Positions 35,603 through 48,743 of a stretch of DNA of 64,000 bases are shown piece after piece; position 1 is the first letter of the stretch, and every line of letters begins with the position of its first letter. The position numbers and the translations under genes are program-made. Where the stretch lies: NCBI GenBank assembly GCA_015179025.1, contig WHUX01000011.1, positions 310,001 through 374,000 on the forward strand. Reading direction: 5' to 3'. The notes under the pieces are model-generated. The model made no database searches, was not told the DNA's origin, and saw nothing but the letters and a program-made list of their open reading frames with translations. Source of the DNA: Terfezia claveryi. Lineage: Eukaryota > Ascomycota > Pezizomycetes > Pezizales > Pezizaceae.

Positions 35603-38600
35603 CTACGACAAATTTGCAAATCCCCTCTTCTTCCCCCCTTTCCCACTAATTTGCTCCCATCCGCCCTCGCCCTCCGCTCCATCCCCTACAAACTCCGTTG
35701 TCGAGTTCTCATTTATCCCCCTTATCACAAATCTCACCGCTGCCAAATTGTAGCCCAACTCATCCTTCTGCCTTCTTAGAGCCCTTCTTAGATTAACCCT
35801 GACACTATCCAGCATCGGCCTTAGCGTCTTACTCGCCACAATCTGATTATGATGGACTCTCAACAAGAAAAACAGGATTTTAGCTGTAAGTGGAATATTC
35901 CATTCCTTCTCCGCCCAGAGGTTCAAGAAGCGCATAAACTTCTCGACTTTCTCGAAGGGGAGGACGAGGAGTGCATCTTGCAGGTGGGAGACTTTAATCT
36001 TTGTAACAACATTGGCTAGGTAGGTTTCGGCGGAGATGTTGCCCAAGGCGGTGTAGACTGGGTTGCGCTGGGGGGCGCGATGGTGACGCCAGGGCGTTGG
36101 GCTTGGAGAGATGCGTGGGCGGAGAGAATGTTGAAGTCGTCAATGCCCATGTCCAGGGCTTCCATGATGCGTTCGCCGGCCATGAGGGTCTCAATAGTTT
36201 GTTTTCCTGTGGAGGTGGAGGTGGAGTTGGGGTCGTCGGCAGTGGAGCGCTCGAGAGAGGTGGTGAGGGTGGATTCATAGAGAGCTTCGAGTTCTTTTTC
36301 GCGTTCTTCTTCGAGGAAGACCTATACCGTAAGATTAGCATAGGTCCATGACTCATGTTCGGTTTTGATAGTGACGTGAAGCTATAGAGTAAATAGAGGT
36401 GTGGTAAGAGAAAATATATACCATATCATCACCCTGCTCCCATACCCTGATACTTTTATCATGACTCGCCGTGACCACAAACTCCGTACACCTCCCCACA
36501 CACATCGCCCAAATTTCCCCATGGTGGCCCTCCATCTTCTGGATGTTCTCAAATTTATCCCCATCCCAGTACTTCACCAATCTATCTTTGCTCGAACTCA
36601 AGAAGTTATGCCCTTCTCTCTCGAATGCAACCTGCATGATACTATCATTATGTGCAAAGAAACTCTTATGCACATCCCCAAAATCCAATCCCCAGATTTT
36701 AACACTCTTATCCGCAGAGCACGTCGCGATGAGCTTCGAGTCTGACGAGATATCCATGTTTAGCACTGGTAGCTTATGTCCGTAGAGAGTATGTAATTGC
36801 TTTAAGGTATCCGCAAAGAATACTCGGACAGTATTATCCAACAACGCAACAGCAAGATGTTTTCCGTTCGGAGTATATCGCACACTGAGGATATCATCAT
36901 CCATCTTCAACGTTCTCTTATGCACAAGTTTCAGCTTGGGAGTAGTCCTGCGCGTTCCGGGGATCTCTTCCTGAACGACTTCAAAGCTCCAAAATTTAGC
37001 AGATTTATCTGCGGAACCGGTTACGAGGGATTTTCCGTCGGGATGTACTTGGAGAGACCAGATGGCGCTATCATGAGCTTGGAAAGACTCGAGCATTATT
37101 GAGGAAGCGACGTCGAAGAGTTCGATCTCGCCTGTTTTGGTGCCGACGACGAGCTGTTGTGCGAGTTAGCTGCAGAATAAATATAGTGGTAGAAATAGAC
37201 ATACGATCTTGTCTCCAGGGAGGAAGGAGCAGCAGAGTGAGTAGCCACATTCGAAAGTACGGATACAAGTCGATGTCTTGACGTTCCAGACCTTCAATGA
37301 ATCACTTGATGCAGATGCAAGCATTCGATCATCAGAGCTTAGTGCTAGAGCTCGCACATCTGACCTGTGGCCTGCTAAATCAACAGAATGGAACTTCTTA
37401 TAGTCTGGAACTTCTTGTGCTTTCTGCTTTTCTTTTGAACTGAGTGGCTTGGGTATATCATATAACTCCAATGAATTATTGGTTAATGACACCAGAAGCT
37501 GAATTGAGCTGGACTTGCCTGGTTTCATCACCCAGTCAATTCCCCGCACCTTCCCACCTGTTCGGAGTATAACATAAGAGACGAATATATCCTCTACTTT
37601 GGCGGAGGATAAATCGTCTACAGCTGCATTAGAGTCTCCATTTGTAGCTTCCTTTCCCTTCTCTGTCGCTCGCTTTCGTTTTCGTTTTAAAACTCGTTTT
37701 ATCTCGTCTTCTGTCCGTATTCGCCAGATTTCCACGCTCTTGTCTGTTCCATGCGTCGCTATGAAATTGGAACTTGGGTGAAATGTTACCGTCACCCCTC
37801 GGTCTTTGCTCGAGCGATATAGGTAACCACGGTCAAGTAGGCAATGTGTGTCTCCAGTTGCGGTGGCAGCTTCAATGAGTCCCCTTGAATCAATGGCCCA
37901 AACTTTCATCTCCCCATCATTCCCAATAGTAATAAATCCCCTCTGGTCTGGTGATAGTGTCATCCCCCAACACTCCCCATGATGTGCCACATGCGTCTCT
38001 ATACAGTGCTGGGTCGATAATTCCCACAATTTGATCAATGTGTCCTTACCAGTACTAATCAAATACCCATCTTCATCCCCCACCTCTGCTGCATCCTGAA
38101 TTTCTTCATACTCCGCTCTATCAAGCGCGCTTCCCCCTCTTAAAAACCGCACCGTGGTGACCTGATCCTTATGCCCCTTCAGCTTATACAGCCCCACCTC
38201 CGCAATCAAGTCCCATACAATAATAGCTGCATCCTTCCCTCCGCTCGCTAGCCTGGTCCCAGAGTGATCAAACGCCAGCGTGGTCACTGCAGACCTATGT
38301 CCATTGAAACTAATCACCGGCTGCGCTGTCTTCCAATCCCAAATCCGAATCGAACCATCACTGTATCCCACTGCAAAGACGTCTTGGTCGAGCTTGGATT
38401 GTTCAATCACTGTGACTTCGGCGTTACAGGACTCGTCTTTCCATCGGGAGAGTTGGTCGCCGGTTTTGATGTCCCATACTATGACCTCTTCGTTTGCAGG
38501 GACGATGGCGCACCCAACGCTGGTCTTGCCGGAGGTGGATGAGGGGTGCCGGGTCCAGACTGGGTTGGAGGTCGAGGAGGTGATCACACCGAAGGTTTTT

Positions 38601-38705
38601 AGGTGCTCGTAACGCCTGCAAAGAGTAAAATTTTGTGTCAACTGGGGGAACATATACGTGAGCACGGAGTCGAGGAGGGGGCGCCTACAAGTAGGATTTT
38701 ACCAT
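35603..38705 (-). CDS. UTP12: U3 snoRNP protein UTP12/DIP2 (WD40), with an apparent 1-base frameshift
   Basis: UTP12 is a UtpB subunit of the small-subunit processome in the nucleolus. Exons run 38705-38689, 38615 to about 37206, about 37153-36422, and 36321-35603. The 17-base first exon gives MVKSYL, which continues as RYEHLKTFG in exon 2 as in the family. Many WD40 repeats follow (for example GTRLASGGKDAAIIVWD and SKLIATCSADKSVKIWG), then VFLEEEREKEL, then the C-terminal Dip2/Utp12 domain with LQDALLVLPFEKVEKFM. Total length is about 950 residues, normal for the family. In exon 4 the frame changes at a run of six G (36070-36075). Upstream coding ends ...GVTIAPP, and the homologous continuation QRNPVYTALGN is in another frame. 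No intron can bridge this. One more base in the run would restore the family sequence. Confidence 0.93.
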
Positions 38706-39056
38706 CGTTGTGGTTCTTGCTCGAGTTTGTTTCGCTGAGGGCTGTCTGGAACTTTTTTCTTTGGGGATGAGCGAGTATGTCCAATGTTGTAAATCTTGGC
38801 GGGAACTCTCGGTAGCCTTCAGGGTAAGCAACAAAGTACATACAGGTGCCCGCAAGTACATTGGTTGTGGTTGCCTTGGATTATACAAGTACAACTAAAC
38901 AATATTTCTTTATACTGTCTACCATATAGAAAGGATTCAATTCCTCTTTCCCTCTTTCCCTCTCCTTTTTCTTACTTGTTTTTCAGTAGCTAGTACATCT
39001 CTATTGATACCCTTTCATTCCATGCATAGTATATCCGTATTTCCCTCCACAATCGC
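38706..39056. promoter_or_regulatory. UTP12 upstream region
   Basis: About 350 bp remain between the UTP12 start and the end of the open frame that follows ValRS. It is pyrimidine-rich on the plus strand around 38940-38990 (CCCTCTTTCCCTC-like), that is, A/G-rich toward UTP12. It should contain the UTP12 promoter; no specific site is claimed. Confidence 0.35.
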
Positions 39057-39305
39057 CTAACTCCCACGGGTAATCCTAGGATTGCAGCTCCCATTTGCAC
39101 AAATCCCCAATGAGCTCACATACGCATACGCTAAAAGGCCCACCAAACCCATAAACCCCAAGCCCCCCACAATAAACCAACACCAGTGTCTACCATACCA
39201 CCCTTTGACTTTCTCCCAGACCTCTTTCCCATCATACATACCCTTGCACTTGCCCACATTACAGCACCCATATGCAGTTTGCTGTTCCACAGGAGCTGGG
39301 TCACT
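39057..39305 (-). other. Open frame in phase with ValRS after its stop: Cys-rich plus one membrane helix
   Basis: Directly after the ValRS stop (TAG, 39308-39306), the same frame stays open for 82 codons to a stop at 39057. The translation has a Cys-rich part (GCCNVGKCKG), an amphipathic W/K-rich part (VWEKVKGWYGRHWCWF), then about 20 hydrophobic residues (IVGGLGFMGLVGLLAYAYV), and ends CANGSCNPRITRGS. It has no ATG of its own at its beginning. A GT (39339) to AG (39283) pair, 57 nt, would remove the stop and join ...TLRQ to QTAYGCC in frame. The donor GTTATT is weak. Whether it is translated is unknown. Confidence 0.4.
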
Positions 39306-42300
39306 CTATGCCCTCAACCCTTCAAACTTCGCAATAACCTGCCTCAAGGTCTCTGCTTCCGCCTTCAGGTCTGCAACCTTCTTCGCGTCAGCCTCCTGGA
39401 TGCTTTGCTTGACCTTCTTCTTGTAGTCCGCTGCACTAATCAACTTCTCCTGCCTCGCGCAGGCTTCCTCAACTTTTGACAGCTTGGTTAGGGCTTTGGA
39501 GATTTCGGAGTCGACATCGACGCGGCCCTTGACGAGGAGATACACATTACAATCTTTGGAAATTGAGTTGAGCGCACAGCCTTCTGGGTGCTCTTCCTTA
39601 GCAGAAAGAACCTGGAGGTCATTGAGACCCTTTGTCAAGGCAATTATAGAGGGAATTTGCTCTTGGATGGTGGTGTAGGTGAGGTCATCGAAGCCTTGAA
39701 CGAAGACTATAGTTCATTAAGACCTCTATAAGCAAATATTCCCTACAGGACAAGATATCCGTACCGTTGATGTTCTCCTTGACGTTGTACTCGCTGGCGA
39801 GCGACCTGATTGCCCTAACGACTGCAAACACCAAGTCATAAGCAGCAGCCGCGGCGGAGTCGTCGAGCTCTGGGCTGTATTTTGGATAAGCAGCCTTCAC
39901 AATGGTAGGATTCTTGTCTCTAGGGCGACGGGGCAGGCGTTGCCACAGCTCTTCTGTGACAAATGGCATGAAGGGGTGAATCATCGTAAGAGCACCCTCA
40001 AGACAAGTGTAAAGAGTATCTTGAGCAGAGCGCTTCTGCTCTGGAGTACCCTCGAGAATGAGCGGCTTGGAGTTTTCCTATACTTTCTTTAGCATTACCG
40101 TTGGATGAGCCTACGGGGAGGGGGACTTACAATGAAGACATCACAGAGCTCAGCATACCAGTAGTTGTAGACAATGCTGGTAGCACCTGAGAAATCACGC
40201 TCATCAAGAGCCTTGTTGATAGCCTCGGCAGCCTTGGTGTACTTGTGTAGGATCCACTTCTCGACGAGGGATTCCTTTCCGGTCTTCTTCCCATTTTCCC
40301 TTGGAACGAAGTCCTCACCAAGACGCATCAACGCAAACTTAGTAGCCTGGTAGATCTTGTTACAAAACTTCCTGTAACCATGCACAACCTTGATATCCAT
40401 GTTAATATCCCTTCCACCAGTAGTGTATGCGCAGAAAGCAAAATGCATGGCATCACTACCGCACTGTGGGATGCCTTCTGGGAACGCTGTCTTCTGATAT
40501 CTGGTGGCCATCTCAACTTCCTTAGGGTCGAGGTTACCTAGCAACAACTTATCATGAAGAACCTGGAGTGTAGTGCCAGCAATGATATCAAGAGGATCAA
40601 TAACGTTGCCTAAAGACTTTGACATCTTTCGGCCTTCAGAATCTCGCACCAGGGAGTGGCAGAAGACTTCGGTGAATGGCACTTTGCCAGTGAGCTTTAT
40701 TCCAAGCATGACCATACGGGCAACCCAAAAGAAGAGTATATCCCATCCAGTCTCGAGAATTGACATTGGGTAGAGCATAGACATATCATTAGATTCATCA
40801 GGCCATCCAAGGGTAGAGAAAGGCCAGAGGCCAGAGGAGAACCAGGTATCAAGGACGTCAGGATCCTGCTCCAAGGTATACTTCCTGCCGGGGAACTTCA
40901 CTTCAGCCTTAGCCCGAGCCTCGTCTTCAGTGCGCCCAACAACCCATTTGCTACCATCGGCATGCTATATGAGGTTAGCATAGACCATTGTAGTATACCT
41001 TAGAGAGCCTACATCAACACTCTCACCCTCGATGTGAACATAATACGCAGGAGCTCGATGTCCCCACCAAAGTTGACGGGAAATGCACCAATCCTGGATG
41101 TTCTCCAACCACCTGTAGAAATCCTTTTCAGAAACACTGGGTTGAATCTTGATTTCGCCATTTCGAACAGCCTGCACAAGGATTGTCAGAATTCTCAACC
41201 ACCGTCTCTTGGGGGGAATGCCTTACAGCAATACCAGCATCGGCAAGGGCTTTTTGCTTGACCCACCATTGTGGCTTCATCAATGGCTCAATGACGTCCT
41301 TCGACTTGCTACAAAGGGGGACATTCATTGGGTTATCCTTGGTTTCCACGTATAACCCAAGCTGTTTTAGTCTCTCCACTACAACTTTCCTAGCAGTGAA
41401 TCTCTTCATTCCCGCAAACTCCGGCCCAACATCGTTATTGAGAGTGCCATCATCATTCAGGATGTTGATAAACTCGAGGTTGTGCCTCTTTCCAATTTCG
41501 TAATCGTTCTGATCGTGAGCAGGGGTGATCTTAACGGCACCAGTCCCGAATTCCTTCTCAACATATGTGTCCAGCACAATAGGGAGCTTACGGCCTGGGA
41601 TGAAAGGGTGAATAGCAGTCTTACCGTGGAACTTGGTGTAACGTTCATCATCGGGGTGTACGGCAATGGCGGTATCTCCGAGCATGGTCTCAGGACGAGT
41701 GGTAGCAACGATAATCTTCTCACCTGTGCCTTCGATTGGGTATGCAAATGAGGTGATCGCTCCAAACTCGACCTTCTCATCATAATCTGGTACTGAAAGC
41801 ATGGTACGTCCCTCAAGTTCGACTTGGTCGACCTCCAAGTTCGACAATGTTGTGTTCATCTTACAACACCAGTTGACGAGCCTGTTCTCACGGTAAATGA
41901 TTCCGTCCTCGTGTAAACGTACGAAAGCCTCAATGACTGCCTTTGACCTCGCCTCATCCATGGTGAATGCTTCTCTGCTCCAGTCATAGGAAGCTCCCAT
42001 CTTCTTCAGCTGGTTTTTGATTCTCACGTGGTACTCCTCCTTCCACTCCCAAACCAATTCTGTGAATTTTTCTCGTCCAAGGTCATGTCGGGTCTTTCTC
42101 TCCTTCTTCCAGAGCATTTTCTCCACAACGCTCTGTGTGCTGATACCAGCATGGTCGAACCCTGGAACAAAAAGCACAGTCTTTCCCAACATGCGATTCC
42201 TATTGAACGGTCAGAGGAGAGACACCAAGCCGTGGGAATAGCTTACCATCGGATCATAGTGTCTTGGATCGCAATAGTCAGGGCATGTCCAATGTGCAGA

Positions 42301-43041
42301 GCACCAGTAACATTTGGTGGTGGAGCTGGAATGACAAATAATCCTTCTGGCTTAGGGTTTCCATCGGGGCCGAACTCAGGCTCAAAGAATCCCTCCTTCT
42401 CCCACCAGCTATACCATGATGACTCTACGGCGGTGGGGTTGTATGCTTTATAGGCTAGGTCGTCGAGAGATTTGAGGACTGTGCCGAATGTACAATCAGC
42501 ATATACAAGCAGAGCATTGGCAAATCACCCTTACTCTTCTTTTCCCCTGGCTTAGTCTCATCGACAAATTCCTCCTCCACGGGTTCAGGCTCCTTTGCTT
42601 TTTTCTCTTTCTTCTTGCCAGCGTCGCCAGGCACAGCACCCCCGGCTGCTTTGTCCACTTGTTGTTTTGCCTTCTTTGCGGCGAACTTGGCCTCTTTCTC
42701 TGCCTTTTTGCGCTCCTTCTCCACTTTGACACCTTGTCAATGACTTTTATTTGATCCCTAGAGCATGAGATGCTTACCTTCTTTTTCGGTCTTCACTTTT
42801 ACAGCCTCGCCTTCTACCACAGCTGGCATTCTGTTAACACCACCAACATGATCTTTTCGAACCTCATCTTGAATGGCGGCTTTAGTCTCGGCCGGCACGG
42901 GTGGTGGGGGCTCAGTCATCGGTCCTGTTTTTTCTCCAATTGCTGTTGTATGCGAGGAGTTCGTCAGTAGGGATGACTGATTTACAGTGCAGGACTCAGC
43001 GAGGGGTACTAACGATTTGCAGACCCTGAAGTTGTCGCCAT
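39306..43041 (-). CDS. VAS1: Valine--tRNA ligase (class I)
   Basis: This enzyme charges tRNA-Val with valine and edits mischarged threonine. The first exon (43041-43014, MATTSGSAN) splices by a 71-bp intron to [18 protein letters not shown] Lys/Glu-rich N-terminal extension follows, as in eukaryotic ValRS. Signatures are [15 protein letters not shown] (HIGH motif, about 42300), [10 protein letters not shown], the CP1 editing block with [32 protein letters not shown] (KMSKS loop, about 40615), anticodon-binding [17 protein letters not shown], and a C-terminal coiled-coil arm ([15 protein letters not shown] to [10 protein letters not shown]). Total length is about 1,070 residues. An in-frame TGA lies eight codons upstream of the start, so no mitochondrial presequence is visible on this transcript model. 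It is followed by the open membrane frame listed separately. Confidence 0.95.
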
Positions 43042-45353
43042 ATTTGGCAGTAGTTTGATTGCTCAGTGCCTGGGGTAGCGAAAAAGCGGTTAAGTGCTTG
43101 CAATAATAGTGGGGCAAGCTATGGTGGGGCTTTATGTACCAAAAAGCTTGACTCACTTGCAAGCCTCTTCTATGAATAATGTACTTACCTGGTTACCCTC
43201 ACTTGCAACGCCCAAGTCTCTGCGGAGGTGGTACAAACAAGTAGTTTGAAGCTCGAAGTCGCTACCTAAAGCTAGAAGATAACAATTCTTCTTGCCTTTC
43301 AAACAATACATATGCATTCTCTTCGTCATAAGAAATTATTCATTGTCGCCTTACTTACAGGGTATGGCTCGAGTCATACCTATAGTTGACTGAAATTGGT
43401 CATATTTTGGCCTTTACCAGGGATACCCGAAAGCCTCTCTAAAAATAACACTTTGCAGCCAAAGACTATATGCTACTTGCTAAATTTACCTTTCCTATCC
43501 AACATGTTTTGTCCAGAAACTTCTCCAAGATCATCTGGTGTCAGGAGTAGATAGCATCCTTGCGCTTCTCTATGGTCCAGTGCGTAAGAATACGGCTACG
43601 ATATTGATATTTAGTAAAGATCAAGTTCTATAGATTCTATGGTCTATCTATTCGGGGTTACCATATCCTGCACAACGTTCCACTCAATACTGCGGGAGTT
43701 TTTTCCTCCCACAGATCTTACTAAGTAGAAAGCCAGACAAAGAGAAGGAGTTAAGAAGAGATCTGGACAGTTGCCCTTGATTGTATGCTTCATCAAGTTT
43801 AGCGTGATATACATCGGAGAGGATTGAGCTTTCTCTCTCATCTTGGGCTAAAGATTTAAAAGAAAGGGGAACGGAATAAGCTTGAACAATATCTGAGGAT
43901 AATGGTATAAAGAGGCCCTGTTTCCTATGTATAGAAAATTGATGTAATGAGGAGCTAATGTAACATAAGTAGGTATATGTACATAGTTCTTGATGGTTAC
44001 AAGTCATTTTTTTTCCACAATGTCTTAGCAGAAAAGACAGGTTATGTAAAACATATATCGATGGTTTGGTCAATGCCCTGTAACGGGATACTGTACTATC
44101 ATACCCGCTCAGTGCATAACCTGATATCCAATGCAGTCCCACGAACAGGCGAATAAGTTCATTGGAAAGCCAGATGCATTTACCTCAAAAAGTATCATAA
44201 AAACATATGAGCAGTACTTAACGACCAAGGGGCTTGTGCCAACAATACTACCTCAAGCCATAACAGGAGTGCTGACGATATGCAACTCTCTTAATTGAAG
44301 AGGGTAAAGCAAGTTACTGGTGCGGAGGAAGATTGATGCCGGGACCTATCCGGGCATGTTCCGTGAAAACAACCTGGGCATTAGCGAAACAACAAAAACC
44401 CACGTAAGATCCAACATTCTTCCTATCCCGATTCAACCCAGAAGAAAAAAAAAATCTGCGACCTGATGCAGCTGTGCGTCATGGGCTTCACATCTGATGT
44501 TCTGTATGAATCACGAAATCTCTGCTTGCAGGGTCAGGTAGGTAATATCCAGGGACTCAGAGATTTCGGCTGGCCTAAATCTGGCCTCACAGCTTACATA
44601 GTAAAGTTACCTAAGTACCTAACACCCAGACTTACCAGACTCCAGCATAAGTATGCCTCTGGAGGTCATGTCTGTATGTATATGCATGCATACAGGGAAA
44701 AGGGATTGCTAGTACAATAGTGCTATTTCTACTGATTCCAGCTATGTATTCACAAATAACCCACTGGCCAGACTAGCAGCCTCTTTCAAGTGTATAGAAA
44801 AACCCCATTAAGCGGTGTGTTGCCCAAAACTATTCTGTAGAAGACACTAGCACGGTTCCTTCACTAATGGGGATGTTTACCTCTGTCCATTCAGTGCCCA
44901 GGTACACACCCTTCGTCAACGTAATATCAACATGATAAGCCTCGAGTTTGGCAGACTAAGTAGTCTGTAGTCGACTCATCCATCCATCCATATTGAGATA
45001 ACCGAAAAAAGGGTTAAGTTACACTCCGCTGTGCACATTATAACTCTTGACGCAGATTCTATTGCCGTGTAAATTCATTCCTTCATTACCAAATACACCA
45101 GCGGACACCCGTGCCAATCCATAACAAAAGTATAGCAGGAAACCAGGACAAGACGTTGCAAAATAAAGGGAAAATAATAAAAAAGCAAGTACCGCTTGAT
45201 CCGCCCATCTAAATACGTCTGATGCGCCCTCAAGGGGCATCAAAGCACAATATTCGATTTGTAAAAAGGGGGGCGAGGGATTTTAGCGGGCTAAGGTTGG
45301 AGTGCAAGGCTATGAAGCAGATTGTGAGTTTATTGGGTATCAATAGCGGCACA
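43042..45353. other. 2.3 kb intergenic region, ValRS / CK2 alpha
   Basis: The left part should carry the ValRS promoter and the right part the 3' UTR of CK2 alpha. Open frames (the longest is minus 43684-44142, 152 codons) have no recognisable domain and no convincing start context. Nothing else is seen. Confidence 0.4.
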
Positions 45354-46787
45354 TCAAGAGCGAGGTGCCTGCCTGGCAGCCGCAGCTCTCACGGGTTCAA
45401 AGTAGGGGTGTGCCATCGCTTCCTTCGCAGTCAACCGCTCCTATAGAGTACAATCAGTAACTTAACGTGCGACATATCGCCCATTTCACTTACTTGGTGG
45501 TCGTATTTCAACAACTTGTCCAAAAAGTCCAATGCATCATTGGAAACGAATTTCTGGTTGTCTGCATTCACAAACTGGTGCCAACTCTTCTTTGGGAATC
45601 TCCCCAGAATATCGTCGTATTGAGCGTCTAGCTCAATGTCATACTTGTCAAGATAGTCAAAGAGTTCATCGGTTCCCAGCACCTTAGCAATCTTCACTAG
45701 TTGGTCCGAGTTAGAGCCACCATGGAAGAAGGGCTCTTTTCGAAATATCATCGACGCGAACATAGCACCAAGTGACCATAGGTCAAGGGAATAATCATAC
45801 TCCTGGTAATCAACGAGCAACTCGGGGCCCTTGAAGTATCGAGATGCGACTCTAACGTTATACTCAGTTCCCTGGTGATAGAATTCCGCAAGACCCCAGT
45901 CAATTAATCGCAACTATTGCGTCATTTCTGTCAATATAAACTCTCAGCAGAATGATTCAGTAGAAGTAGGAAAGTGCGCTAGTGTACCTTTCTCTTCTCG
46001 TGATCAATCATAACATTGTGAGGCTTGACATCTCGGTGCATGATACCCTTGCTGTGGCAGAAATCCAAAGCCTACAGCCTCACTGTCAGTACTAGAAAAT
46101 AAATTCAATGAACATTCATTGAATCATATCCCAGCCCTACCTTAAGCAGCTCAAAGATGTAATATCGAACATCGAAGTCTTCGAATTTAGGGTAGAGGGT
46201 TCGAAAGTCTGTGTTGTTGATGTATTCGAAAATCAGTGAAGGTGTTTTGCTCTATAGTATTCACAGTCAGGACATAGGAACACAAAAATCGTGTAGGGTG
46301 ACGAACTTGCGGATCGCGCACAACATCTAGCAGAGCAACAATATTCGGCCCTCCTGCTAAATTCTGTAGGATCTTGATTTCCCTCTTAATCTTCTTCTTC
46401 TTGACTGGTTTCAGAACCTTAATGACACATTTTTGGTAGTTGGTAACGTTGATGCCCTCGAACACTTCCGAGTATTTCCCTCGTCCTATAAACCCCGCAC
46501 ATACCCCGCAAATGAGCGGCGGGAGTCCCACAGTTAGCACCTGGAGAGATCAATATAACAAGAGGTGTCGTATGTCGTAGCCCAGTGGTGGCTCCCTCAG
46601 GCGCAACAGTACCTATCTTTCGGACCACTTCATAATTTTCTAACACTCCCCATTGAATGTTGACACTATCATAGTCCCAGTAAGACCTGGGCATATTCTG
46701 ATTAACCTACAAGCAAATCCAGTGTGAGCGCTTGCTTCTCCAGTACTAAGATCTGAAAATCCCTACATCGGCGTACACACGAGCCAT
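45354..46787 (-). CDS. CKA1: Casein kinase 2 catalytic subunit alpha
   Basis: CK2 alpha is a constitutively active acidophilic Ser/Thr kinase acting in nucleus and cytosol. The gene is intron-rich. Exon 1 (46787 to about 46767) gives MARVYAD, and exon 2 begins [20 protein letters not shown]. Later exons give [11 protein letters not shown] (Gly loop), [19 protein letters not shown] (catalytic Lys and the basic stretch diagnostic of CK2 alpha), [16 protein letters not shown], then [12 protein letters not shown] (DWG in place of DFG, as in CK2), [12 protein letters not shown] and a terminal exon [18 protein letters not shown] ending QAPRS. The intron between VVRKIG and RGKYSE is about 105-110 bp with open sequence inside, so the single-frame reading there is misleading. 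Expected length is about 335-345 residues. Family assignment is secure. Confidence 0.95.
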
Positions 46788-48743
46788 ACTGTGGACTGCC
46801 CGGGTGGGGGCTCGTGAGTTTAAAGAAAAGAGTGAGATGGTGGAAACTGGCGTGGAGATAAACTGCAGAGATGTTAGCGAGCTGTGTGGCCGGATCATAA
46901 GACGCAGGTATCTCGTACAGGAAATTTGAAGTATGAGCCTAATCTAGGCGAGGTGGGGCGTTGTGTTGTTATAGGAATGTGAGCACGAGAATAGACGAGG
47001 AGTGTTTTCGCTCGAAAACCTAGGCTGGAGACGTTGGTCATGGAACAATTTCTTTGTTTACTTCGCCGCTTGATTAGTAAGTTCGATTTAACTGAGAGCA
47101 GACTAGCTGAAACAAAATGTTGGCTTGCAGCTGCACAGTAGAGAAATTGGTGATTAGTGATCGCCCGCAGATTGTATGGATCGAGTAATTGGAGGTGAGT
47201 AGATACTACTGTTCAAGTGGTCGTAGGTTGTAAAAGGTGTAGTGACAGCGGAAGTGATAATAGAGTTGACAAGTAGAGATATATATGTTCCCGATTTTTA
47301 CTTAGTTGAAGTACTGAGCAAGCACATAGCCCAAGCTAATGCACCACATTTGAACGTCGCAGTACGTACTACAATACCATATATGAAGAAGTATTTCAAC
47401 TCCCTTGTAGAACAAACGATTACGGTTCTCTTCAGTTGGGACGTGAGGGGCATGTGAGAGATTAGTAGTCCTATAAAGGCTCAATATTGTCTTTCATCCC
47501 TTTTATATGTTCCCTCGTTGAACGTGTGTCCAAGCGGCATCCCATGTCTTCATAGATTCGCAAACCCCTTGAGCTCCTCTCTCAGTATGGAATTTAGTAG
47601 GTATATTACAACTTGTAGATGAAAAAGGGTACTGCAGTTGGGCGGAGGTGGCAGGAGGTGGTTGGTTCAGGGTAACTCACGCCCGCAAAATGGTACCTAC
47701 AGGTTAAACTATGGCATAAGCCTCTCGTGGGGTAGCCTGGTTGCTCCTATTATACTAAAGGTTGCTAAAAGTTTCTCGTGTGGCCTTAGAATTTGCAGAG
47801 CCTAGTCTGGTTGCCGTTGTTGTTAGTGGACCGACTATGCACTCTCAAGTTTCTCTTATAGTTGTTTGCTTTGTGGGGATAGGAGTAGGCGGAGCGAGAA
47901 CTACAAGTCCTCTTTGTATAGTCCGATTGCACTACCTCTCTATGGGGTAATCTCGCGTCTCGCTCGGTCTTTGAGGGTCTGGCACAGGAACTATAAGTGT
48001 GGCTTGGTCAATTCAGGGACGAGGCATATACTAAGTATGTACAGTACTTAAATAGTTCCTGATGCTTCTGAAGCTTCGATAGGTACTTAGGAGCGGGACT
48101 GGGTTCAAGACAAGTCCAAGTAGGCCTAGAGTACTCTACTTCAGCTTGTAACTCAATCTAAGCGAGATATTAAATATCAGAAGGCTAGGAAGTGGTTTCA
48201 GAATGCGCATAAAAATGGGTCTATCATCACTGGCGGAGATCTCTGATCCTAGAGATCAACTTTATTCAAGGTTCTGAAGAACAAAGCGCAAAGACTGTAC
48301 GTTGCCAACCACACAACTGGACAAAAGGGCCTCGAAACGAGACTCAGTGACCAACAAAGGAAAGAAAGAAACTAGGAAAAACCCGCCTCAAATGGCAGTA
48401 GAACAAAGGCCCTATCGAACAAAGTAGGAGGTAATGACAAGGAAGAGGATATCTATGTTACACACTCGCCACCCCCGTCGAAGGACCAAACTTGCTCCAT
48501 ACCATCTTAAGCACTCTTTCCATCCATTGATCCATGTCAAGAAGCCCAAACTGTAAGAAAAAAATGTCATACAAAAACAAAAACATAAAGGGACTGTGGT
48601 TTTGTGTGATATCATGTGTTATTCGTCTCATCAATCTTCATTCAACAGAGCCCAAAACAAATGAGATAACCATTTCGAAGATGCTGCCTATAGAACTCCG
48701 GAGAAAAAAGACGTAAAGAATGAGCATGTTTGTATGATTAGAC
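46788..48743. other. 2 kb intergenic region, CK2 alpha / CKS1
   Basis: The left part should contain the CK2 alpha promoter and the right part the CKS1 3' UTR. Short open frames (for example plus 47242-47457) have no recognisable domain. Nothing else is seen. Confidence 0.4.

Noticed and set aside
36060..36090. A small intron ending CCCCCCAG as the explanation for the UTP12 frame change.
   Set aside because: The only GT upstream in the exon would make a 20-nt intron, too short to splice.
43684..44142. 152-codon minus-strand frame between ValRS and CK2 alpha.
   Set aside because: No domain, signal or conserved motif can be seen, and base composition is like the surrounding non-coding DNA.
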